Assembly: GCF_030433895.1 (NCBI RefSeq)
Contig: NZ_JARUXE010000020.1
Location: forward strand, 1-64,000
Direction: 5' to 3'
Length of the DNA: 64,000 nt
Origin: Arthrobacter sp. PsM3
Lineage (GTDB): Bacteria; Actinomycetota; Actinomycetes; Actinomycetales; Micrococcaceae
The notes beneath the pieces were generated by a model. That model made no database searches. It was not told the origin of the DNA and saw only the letters and a list, made by a program, of their open reading frames with translations. Both the position numbers and the translations under genes were made by a program. Each line of letters starts with the position of its first letter. Positions within the stretch are counted from its first letter, which is position 1. Positions 52,537 to 59,643 of this stretch are shown here, in pieces.

Positions 52537-54072
52537 ATGACCGGCACCCCCGAATCAGCACAGACCCCGACCGCACGCACCGGCAAACCGAAGACGGTGC
52601 TTGTCACCGGCGCCACCGGCTATATCGGCGGCCGGCTGGTTCCCCGCCTGCTGGAAGCCGGGCACAAGGTGAAGGTCCTGGTCCGCACGCCCGCGAAGAT
52701 CGCCGGGGTGCCGTGGCTAGAGGACGTCGAAGTCATCCAGAGCAGCCTCGACGACGGCGAGACCCTCCGCACGGCGCTGGAGAGCGTCGACGTTCTCTAC
52801 TACCTGGTCCATTCCATGGCGGCCGGGGCGGGCTTCGAATCCAAGGAAAAGGAAATGGCGCAGATCGCGGCACAGGCGGCAGCCGGCGCCGGGGTGGCCC
52901 GGATTGTCTATCTGGGCGGCCTGCACCCCGCGAACGCTGAACTGTCCACCCATATGCGGTCCCGCGAAGCCGTCGGCAGGGTCTTCCTCGACAGCGCTGT
53001 GGACGCGATCGTCTTCCAGGCCGGCGTCGTGATCGGCTCGGGCTCGGCGTCGTTCGAGATGATCCGGCACCTGTCCGAGACGCTCCCCTTAATGCCGGCC
53101 CCCAGCTGGGTCCGCAACAAGATCGAGGCAATTGCCGTGCGCGATGTGCTGCACTACCTCGTGGGGGCCGCGTCGCTCGAAGGCCCGATCAACCGCACGT
53201 TCGACATCGGCTGCCGCCAGGTCCTCAGCTACGCGGGGATGATGCAGGAATACGCTGCGGAGGCCGGGCTCCCGCACCGGGTGGTGCTGGCGCTCCCCAT
53301 TCCCGCGCCCAAGCTGGCGGGCATGTGGGTGGCGTTGACCACGCCGATCCCGCTGTCGATGTCCCTGCCGCTCGTGGAGTCCCTCCAGCACGATGCAGTC
53401 TCCCGGGAACACGACATCGACGCGTACATCCCACCGCCCGAGGGCGGCCTGACCCCCTACCGTGGCGCGGTCGCGCTTGCCCTGGGCAAGGAGCGCGACG
53501 GCCAGGTCGAGACGACCTGGGCCAGCGCCGGGGCCGACGCCGATCCCCTTCCCAGCGACCCGGACTGGGCCGGGCACCGGGTGTATCTGGACGAACGCAC
53601 CTACTCCAGCCCGGTGGATCCGAAGTACGTCTGGACCATCATTGAAGGCATCGGCGGCCGCAACGGCTGGTACTCGCTCCCGCTGGCGTGGCGCGTCCGC
53701 GGCTGGCTGGACAAGCTCACCGGCGGCGCCGGGCTGCTGCGCGGGCGGCGGCACCCGCACCTGCTGGCCGAAGGCGAAGTGGTGGACTGGTGGCGGGCGG
53801 AGCGGATCGACCGCGGCCGGCTGCTCCGGCTGCGCGCCGAAATGCGGGCGCCGGGCCGGGCCTGGCTGGAGCTGTCCGTGGAGCCGGAGGGAACCGGCAG
53901 CCGCTACCGGCAGCGGGCAATCTTCTTCCCGAAAGGCCTCAGCGGGCGCCTGTATTGGCTGGCGGTGCTGCCGTTCCACAGTCTGATCTTCCCGGCGATG
54001 TCCCGGAATATCACGGCCGCGGCCAAGGATCTCCAGGACCTCGAATCGGAGCCGGCCCGGCACACCGCGTAG
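52537..54072 (+). CDS. NAD(P)-binding (NmrA/SDR-like) protein with DUF2867 domain
   Basis: A 511-aa two-domain protein. Residues about 18-330 are an atypical SDR: TVLVTGATGYIGGRLVPRLLEAG, VLVRTP, YYLVHSM and YLGGLHP. Residues about 340-495 are a DUF2867-type module (YLDERTYSSPVDPKYVWTIIEGIGG, WYSLPLAWRVRGWLDKLTGG, LRGRRHPHLLAEGEVVDWWR, read in pieces). The combination is common in actinobacteria; the substrate is unknown. AAGGAG 7 bases before the ATG fixes the start. Confidence 0.88.
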   Translation: MTGTPESAQTPTARTGKPKTVLVTGATGYIGGRLVPRLLEAGHKVKVLVRTPAKIAGVPWLEDVEVIQSSLDDGETLRTALESVDVLYYLVHSMAAGAGFESKEKEMAQIAAQAAAGAGVARIVYLGGLHPANAELSTHMRSREAVGRVFLDSAVDAIVFQAGVVIGSGSASFEMIRHLSETLPLMPAPSWVRNKIEAIAVRDVLHYLVGAASLEGPINRTFDIGCRQVLSYAGMMQEYAAEAGLPHRVVLALPIPAPKLAGMWVALTTPIPLSMSLPLVESLQHDAVSREHDIDAYIPPPEGGLTPYRGAVALALGKERDGQVETTWASAGADADPLPSDPDWAGHRVYLDERTYSSPVDPKYVWTIIEGIGGRNGWYSLPLAWRVRGWLDKLTGGAGLLRGRRHPHLLAEGEVVDWWRAERIDRGRLLRLRAEMRAPGRAWLELSVEPEGTGSRYRQRAIFFPKGLSGRLYWLAVLPFHSLIFPAMSRNITAAAKDLQDLESEPARHTA

Positions 54073-54120
54073 GATGTTTGGAGCCCGAAACGACCAGTTC
54101 CACCCCACGGAGGACCCCCA

Positions 54121-54618
54121 ATGGCATTGAGTGCATCCACCAACCTTCCGCACAGCGTTGACCGCGTGACCGCGGTTTTCGTGAACGAGGACTTCCTGCG
54201 CCACACCAGCGAACTCGTTGGCGGCACCCTTGAGTCCTTCGTCGTCGACGGCGACACGGCCGGCGCGTTCAGCACCACGACCGTGCGGACCATCCCGACC
54301 AACCGGATGCCGGATATCGCCCGGAAGTTCGTCGGCGAGAGCCTGAAGGTGACGCAGCTGGACAGCTGGGACGCCCCCGCCGCAGACGGCTCGCGGCTGA
54401 GCAACATCACCCTGAAGGTGTCCGGCGCGCCCCTGGACGTCAACGCCGTCCAGCGCCTGGTCTCCGACGGCGGCAGCACCCGGATCGAGCTGGAGGGCAC
54501 CGTCACGTCCTCGGTGCCGTTCCTGGGCGGGAAGATCGCCGAAGCGGCCGAACCAATGGTGGGCAAGGCCCTGAACATCCAGTCCACCCAGGCCCAGGCC
54601 TGGCTCGAAAGCCACTAG
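54121..54618 (+). CDS. DUF2505 family protein
   Basis: A 165-aa protein of the actinobacterial START/SRPBCC-like DUF2505 family: an N-terminal segment HSVDRVTAVFVNEDFLRHTSELVGG, a central beta-rich region (TTTVRTIPTNRMPDIARKFVGESLKVTQ, in parts) and a terminal helix. Probably binds a hydrophobic ligand; unproven. GGAGG lies 6-7 bases before the ATG. The next gene starts 3 bases after its stop. Confidence 0.88.
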   Translation: MALSASTNLPHSVDRVTAVFVNEDFLRHTSELVGGTLESFVVDGDTAGAFSTTTVRTIPTNRMPDIARKFVGESLKVTQLDSWDAPAADGSRLSNITLKVSGAPLDVNAVQRLVSDGGSTRIELEGTVTSSVPFLGGKIAEAAEPMVGKALNIQSTQAQAWLESH

Positions 54619-54621
54619 CGC

Positions 54622-54843
54622 ATGGAGATGCCGGCAATCCTGGCCGTCGTCCTGATCGTGGCGGGCCTCTGGTCCCTCGCCGTCTGGCCGCAGTTTCTGC
54701 GCCGGGTCATGAAGGATGAACGGTCCCGCGACGCGAACGGTAAAGCCACCCGCTTCCTCACGGTCCACGTCGTCCTGGTCAGCATTTCCATGCTGCTCGG
54801 GGCGGCGACGGCGGCCATCGGGATTGCCGGCCTGCTCGGCTAG
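54622..54843 (+). CDS. SCO4848-type small membrane protein
   Basis: A 73-aa protein with helix 1 (about 4-22, VVLIVAGLWSLAVWPQFLRRVM), a charged middle and helix 2 (about 46-71). The LWSLAVWPQFLRR motif is typical of the actinobacterial SCO4848-like family, of unknown function. It follows the DUF2505 gene by 3 bases. Confidence 0.78.
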   Translation: MEMPAILAVVLIVAGLWSLAVWPQFLRRVMKDERSRDANGKATRFLTVHVVLVSISMLLGAATAAIGIAGLLG

Positions 54844-54861
54844 CGAACCGGGCGGCAGCTG

Positions 54862-55332
54862 CTAGGGTGCCGCGGGGCTTGGTGCCAGTGCCTGGGCAAG
54901 GGCGTCTTCGGCCGCCACCCAGGAGATCATCGCGCACTTGACCCGGGCGGCGTATTTCGAAACGCCTTCAAAGGCTGAGGCGTCGCCCAGGATTTCGGGA
55001 TCCGCGGCCAGTTTCCCCCGGGACCGCAGGACCTCCCGGAAGTTGTCGATGACCTTCGTGAAGCTGCCGACGTCCATTCCTTCGGCGAGGTCCGCGAGCA
55101 CCGAGGCTGAAGCCATGGAAATCGAACAGCCCGCGCCGTCCCAGCGCAGCTGGGCGACCTTCCCCTCAGACACCGCCACCCGGACAGTGATCTCATCCCC
55201 GCAGACGGGATTGAGCTGGTGCGACTGCCCCGACGACGCCCCCGCCGGAACCGGAGTCTCCGCGAGTCCACTGCCGGTTCTCAGTTTCGCGTGTTCCAGA
55301 ATGATCTGCTGGTACAGCTGTTCAAGGCTCAT
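54862..55332 (-). CDS. sufU: SUF-type Fe-S assembly sulfur transfer protein
   Basis: A 156-aa zinc-containing SufU. Metal ligands are C44 and D46 in NPVCGDE, C69 in GAGCSIS and C133 in VKCAMISW; the SufU-specific insertion between the second and third ligands is present. It takes the persulfide from SufS. It lies 12 bases after sufS. The C-terminus is Ala/Pro-rich. Confidence 0.94.
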   Translation of the reverse strand: MSLEQLYQQIILEHAKLRTGSGLAETPVPAGASSGQSHQLNPVCGDEITVRVAVSEGKVAQLRWDGAGCSISMASASVLADLAEGMDVGSFTKVIDNFREVLRSRGKLAADPEILGDASAFEGVSKYAARVKCAMISWVAAEDALAQALAPSPAAP

Positions 55333-55344
55333 GCGGAAAAATCC

Positions 55345-56658
55345 TTAGGCTCCAAAGTAGGCTCGGACCTCGGCGACAGCTGCGAGGAAAGCGTCCACAT
55401 CAGACGTTGTGTTGTACAGGTAGGTGCTGGCCCGGGTAGTGGCTGTCAGGCCCAGACGGCGGTGGAGCGGCTGCGCGCAGTGGTGGCCGACCCGGACCGC
55501 GATCCCCTTGCTGTCGAGGAACTGTCCGACGTCGTGCGCGTGCACACCGGCGACGTCGAAGGAGGCGAGGCCGATCCGGTCCTGTCCCGGGGCCGGACCG
55601 AGGACCCGGATGCCGGGAATCGATGCGAGACCCTCCACGAGGCGCTGCCCGAGCAGGGATTCCCAGGCATGGACGCGGCCCATCCCGGTCTCGGTGAGGT
55701 AGTTCGCCGCCGCGGCGAGCGCGATGGCCTGGGAGACTTTCTGGGTGCCTGCCTCGAAGCGTTGCGGTGCAGGCAGGAACGCGGCACGCTCCATCGTCAC
55801 CGTGGTGATCATCGATCCGCCGGTGAGGAACGGCGGCATCGCGTTCAACAGTTCAGACCGGCCGTACAGCACGCCGATGCCGGTGGGCCCCAGCATCTTG
55901 TGTCCCGACAGGACCGCGAAGTCCACCCCGAGGTCCTTCACGTCCAGCGGCAGGTGCGGCGCGGACTGGCAGGCATCCAGCACGGTGAGGGCGCCCACCT
56001 GGCGAGCCATCGCCACGAGCGTCTTGACCGGGTTGATGGTGCCCAGGACGTTTGAGGCGTGGCTGAAGGCTAGGACCCGGGTGGCGGCGTTGATGATGCG
56101 GGCGGCGGCCTCGAGGTCCAGGACGCCCGCATCATCGACGGGGATGAACCGGAGGGTCGCGCCGGTCCGCTCCGCGAGCTGCTGCCACGGGATGAGGTTT
56201 GCGTGGTGCTCCATCTCGGTGACCACAATCTCGTCGCCAGCGCCCAGGGCGAATCGTGCCGCCGGCGCACCGGCGCCCGGCAGGGAAGCGTTCAGGAACG
56301 AGTAGCTGAGCAGGTTCAGGCCCTCGGTGGCGTTGGAGGTCCAGATGATCTCATCGGCCCCGGCGCCCAGGAAGGCAGCAAGAGTTTCGCGGGCGTCCTC
56401 GAAGGACTCCGTGGCTTCGACCGCCAACAGGTGTGCCCCACGGTGAACGGCGGCGTTCCGCTGCTCATAGAATTCCTGCTCGGCCTCGATCACGCTGACC
56501 GGGTTCTGCGAGGTGGCCCCGGAATCCAGGTAGATCAGGCGGTGCCCGCCCATGGACCTTGAAAGGATGGGGAAGTCGTTGCGGATCCGCAACACCTCGT
56601 CGTCGCCCAGGGCGGGCGTGAGCAGGGCCTGGGACTCTGACGTCGCCGCAAATGCCAC
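55345..56658 (-). CDS. sufS: cysteine desulfurase, SufS type
   Basis: A 437-aa PLP enzyme supplying sulfur for Fe-S clusters. K254 in SGHKMLGPTG binds PLP, C394 in VRVGHHCAQP carries the persulfide, and the group II signature loop is short as expected. An insertion of about 12 residues (ASLPGAGAPAARF) follows helix SYSFLN. The start is GTG with GAGGAG upstream. The rest of a suf operon (sufBDC, sufR) is not in the window, so this pair is separate. A palindrome overlaps its probable promoter and a decamer array lies farther upstream. Confidence 0.94.
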   Translation of the reverse strand: MAFAATSESQALLTPALGDDEVLRIRNDFPILSRSMGGHRLIYLDSGATSQNPVSVIEAEQEFYEQRNAAVHRGAHLLAVEATESFEDARETLAAFLGAGADEIIWTSNATEGLNLLSYSFLNASLPGAGAPAARFALGAGDEIVVTEMEHHANLIPWQQLAERTGATLRFIPVDDAGVLDLEAAARIINAATRVLAFSHASNVLGTINPVKTLVAMARQVGALTVLDACQSAPHLPLDVKDLGVDFAVLSGHKMLGPTGIGVLYGRSELLNAMPPFLTGGSMITTVTMERAAFLPAPQRFEAGTQKVSQAIALAAAANYLTETGMGRVHAWESLLGQRLVEGLASIPGIRVLGPAPGQDRIGLASFDVAGVHAHDVGQFLDSKGIAVRVGHHCAQPLHRRLGLTATTRASTYLYNTTSDVDAFLAAVAEVRAYFGA

Positions 56659-56682
56659 GCTTGGTCTCCTCGGATCGGGTGA

Positions 56683-56700
56683 AATGGACTAATGTCCATT
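56683..56700. promoter_or_regulatory. candidate operator at the sufSU promoter
   Basis: A perfect inverted repeat, AATGGAC-N4-GTCCATT, 25-42 bp upstream of the sufS GTG. The minus-strand sequence GATAATGG overlaps it and could be the -10. Suggests an iron- or redox-responsive repressor site; regulator unknown. Confidence 0.5.
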
Positions 56701-56788
56701 ATCCCACGGAACGGCACCCCCTGATTTGGCAGCTCGTCCCGCGGCCGGCCGGGCCGGTTGATCCGGCCGGGACCCCGCGCCTCCGGGT

Positions 56789-56843
56789 TGTCCGGGCTTG
56801 TCCAAGGTTGTCCCGTGCTGTCCAGTGTTGTCCCGGGTTGTCC
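56789..56843. repeat. six-unit decamer array (TGTCC every 10 bp)
   Basis: TGTCC recurs at 56789, 56799, 56809, 56819, 56829 and 56839, each followed by five variable bases. It lies between the 3' end of the LuxR gene and the sufS promoter, so all copies face the same side of the helix. Confidence 0.85.
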
Positions 56844-56862
56844 CGCTGGGGGTGCACGGGCC

Positions 56863-59577
56863 TCAGGGCCGGTGGGAATCGCCGCCCGTGTCGATCAGGT
56901 CAACCCGCCGGCTGACGCCCAGTTTGGCGAAGACCCGGTAAAGGTGTCCTTCCACTGTCCGCTGGGACACGCAGAGCCGGCTGGCGATCTCGGCGTTTGT
57001 GGCACCGCCGGACACCAGGTCCAGGATTTCGGTCTCCCGGGCGGTGAGTTCCGCGTCCTGTTCCGCACGGACCAGGTCAATGTGGGCGGCCATCCCGGCA
57101 GCCGTCATCCGGTTCTGGATCTTGCGCTGGACCGCCAGCAGTTTGCGCTTGTCCGTGGTCTCGGCCAGGCACCGCTCCGCCTGCTGCGCCGCCTCCAGCG
57201 CCAGCAACACGTAGCCGGCACGCAGCGCCTTGTCACTGATCCGGACGAGTTCGGCGTCGTCGGCATGCAACACGGCGATCGCATAGTCGTGCAGCATGCC
57301 GGCCTCCCGCCCCTCGACCGCGAGGCTGCTGAGGGCAAGGCCGTCCGCGGCTTCGGTGTCCCCGCGGCGCACGGCAAGCCGCCTGATGTCCGTCTCCACC
57401 GCCCGCAATCCCTGCCGTTTAGCCTCCGCTGCCAGGCCGGTGAGTCTCCTGCTGACGTCACCGACCCCGCATGGTGCTCCGCTGGCAGCGGTGGAATACG
57501 CCTCGGCGAGCAGCGGGACCGCCCCCGGCCCCCGGTATCGGGACTGCCGGAAGGCGGTCGCATGCTCCTGAGCCTCCCGCATGTGTCCCACCACGGACGC
57601 GGCATAGGCTGCCACGGCATGGGCCAGGGGCAGGAGCTCCCAGAGGTCGGCAATTGTGAGTTCCTCGACGCCGAGAACGAGTTCGGCAATGCCCTCGGGC
57701 ATGCGGCCCTGGCGGACGCGGGCGAGGCCCCTCATCAGGTGCAGGATGCCACCACTGATCAACAGCCTCGTAGGGTACTGAGCCTCGTACTCATCGAGGG
57801 CAGCGGCGAGCGCCTCCCACTCCCCCGCCCAGTTCAAGCTCAGGCTGTAACGCACCAGCAGATCTTCGTAGACGAGCGGCAACGCCGTGCCCCAGCTTTG
57901 CGCCCCCTGCCAGGCATCGCGGGCGAGCCCAATGCCCTCCGCGACCCTGCCCTTGGCACAGAGCAGCTCGGCGAGCAGCGACTCCGCCGGAAGCTTGATT
58001 TCCGGCCGCTCCCCGGCGGCCACGACCAGCTGGCTTAGCCTGCCCTCCCGGTCCTCATGGCCGCCCTTCAGCTGGCTGCCGGGGATTCCCGCTGCACCGG
58101 CAACCGGGGCCGGATCCAGCCACGACGGGCACGCGGGGGCTGGAACCGCTGCTGCCGGTTCACTTCCGGCCGGAGCCGTTGTGGAGGCTGGCCCGACGGC
58201 CGGTTCTGTTGCGGGCGCCGGCCCGGCGGCGCCCGCGGATGAGGTGCCGGCCACCGGCGCCTTTGCTGGTCGGCCCAGGCGCCCGGACAACAATGCCGCC
58301 ATGTAGCGGGATCTTTGGTCTACGAGGGGTTCCGCGAGCTGAAGGAATTTCGCGGACTGCTCGCGGTCGCCGAGCAGATACCGTGCATAGGCGATCTGCA
58401 GCCGGGCCTCGGGAATCATCGCATCGTCGGAAATGGCCTCGGCGGTCCTCAGCGCAGCCGGGGCATCAAGGTTGGCATTAGCCGTACACGCCGCCTTGAG
58501 GAGCTGGTCCGCCGGGACGACAGCTCCGGAATCCAGGGCCCACCGGACCCGGTTGAGGAATGCGTCCGGGTGCACCGTTGTTCCCGACGGAAGGGACACG
58601 AAGCTGGCACGCAATCCCGCGCTCCTGCCGGCCGGCACCCAACGGCGGATGATCTCGCCGATTAGGGGACTCGCGGGACGTACGGTCCGGTCGCCGCCGC
58701 GTGAAACGCTGATGATGCCGGCCCTTTCCAGGGCGTCGACAGCCTTCGGGCCGCCAAATCCCAGTAGCTGGCCGAGCGAAAGTGGTCCGGCCAGGGCAAC
58801 AATGGAGGCAGCTGTCCTTTCCTCGGGCGACATCGACCGCAGTTCGTGGCCAATCAAGTCAGCGACGGGGATATCGGACATGCCGGGAGCTGAAAGAAGG
58901 AACCAGATGCCGTGGCGCATTCCCAGGGCCCCGGTCTCGCGGGCGTGTTCAATCAGCGAAAGCAGCATAAACGGGTTTCCGGCCGAGGCATCCGCGAACA
59001 CCGCGCTGGCCCAGGGCGAGACATCCGCGCGCAGGACTTGCTCGCAGAGCTGGTGCACCTCGGCCCGGGTGAGCGGCTCCAGGTCAAACTTCGCCAGGAT
59101 CCCGTCATCCCAGAGGGCCAGGAATTCCTCGGGGATCAGCAAACCGGGCCGGCAGGTGGCCAGCACGCTGGCGGCTCCGGTGGCAACGGCCTGGGCAACA
59201 AGCTGCGTAGTCCCGCGGTCCAGGCACTGGGCGTCGTCGATCACGAAGAGCGGCCTGCTGGGCTGCGACTTGATGTTGTCCGTCACGGCCTTGACGACGG
59301 CGGAAAAGGAGTCCAGGTCGTGCGCCGGCAGCTGGCCGAGATAGGGCGACAGCGCGCCGAAAGGCACGGCCGACAGTGCCGGAGTTGCTGCGAGGCGAAT
59401 CACGGCAGTGTGCGGCCGGAGCTCCCGGATGACCGCCCGGGAAACGGCCGTCTTCCCGGTGCCCGGGTTGCCCACGATGAGGGCGCCGGATTTTCCGTCG
59501 TCACGCAGGCATCGAACAATGTCCTTCACGACGCCGGACCTGCCAACCAGCGCGGCGGACTCAGTCAGGCTTTCCAC
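56863..59577 (-). CDS. LuxR family regulator with AAA ATPase domain (LAL), first copy
   Basis: A 904-aa large ATP-binding LuxR regulator. Walker A is GNPGTGKT (36-43) and Walker B LFVIDD (110-115); a long helical, TPR-like middle follows, interrupted by an Ala/Pro/Gly-rich linker (about 440-490), and the LuxR-type HTH ends the protein (about 844-895, LTARETEILDLVSGG and VSQRTVEGHLYRVFAKLGV). LAL proteins are usually ATP- and inducer-dependent activators of catabolic or secondary-metabolite genes. GGGAGG 8 bases before GTG 59577. No obvious target operon adjoins it. Confidence 0.92.
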   Translation of the reverse strand: MESLTESAALVGRSGVVKDIVRCLRDDGKSGALIVGNPGTGKTAVSRAVIRELRPHTAVIRLAATPALSAVPFGALSPYLGQLPAHDLDSFSAVVKAVTDNIKSQPSRPLFVIDDAQCLDRGTTQLVAQAVATGAASVLATCRPGLLIPEEFLALWDDGILAKFDLEPLTRAEVHQLCEQVLRADVSPWASAVFADASAGNPFMLLSLIEHARETGALGMRHGIWFLLSAPGMSDIPVADLIGHELRSMSPEERTAASIVALAGPLSLGQLLGFGGPKAVDALERAGIISVSRGGDRTVRPASPLIGEIIRRWVPAGRSAGLRASFVSLPSGTTVHPDAFLNRVRWALDSGAVVPADQLLKAACTANANLDAPAALRTAEAISDDAMIPEARLQIAYARYLLGDREQSAKFLQLAEPLVDQRSRYMAALLSGRLGRPAKAPVAGTSSAGAAGPAPATEPAVGPASTTAPAGSEPAAAVPAPACPSWLDPAPVAGAAGIPGSQLKGGHEDREGRLSQLVVAAGERPEIKLPAESLLAELLCAKGRVAEGIGLARDAWQGAQSWGTALPLVYEDLLVRYSLSLNWAGEWEALAAALDEYEAQYPTRLLISGGILHLMRGLARVRQGRMPEGIAELVLGVEELTIADLWELLPLAHAVAAYAASVVGHMREAQEHATAFRQSRYRGPGAVPLLAEAYSTAASGAPCGVGDVSRRLTGLAAEAKRQGLRAVETDIRRLAVRRGDTEAADGLALSSLAVEGREAGMLHDYAIAVLHADDAELVRISDKALRAGYVLLALEAAQQAERCLAETTDKRKLLAVQRKIQNRMTAAGMAAHIDLVRAEQDAELTARETEILDLVSGGATNAEIASRLCVSQRTVEGHLYRVFAKLGVSRRVDLIDTGGDSHRP

Positions 59578-59643
59578 CAGCCGCCCTCCCTGCTGCGGCG
59601 CGGCGGTTCCCGAACGGGCCCCGGGGCTGGCGGGCCGGGCCGG

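Noticed and set aside
56789..56843. CRISPR array
   Set aside because: Units are 10 bp with a 5-bp constant part; no 28-37-bp repeats with unique spacers and no cas genes.
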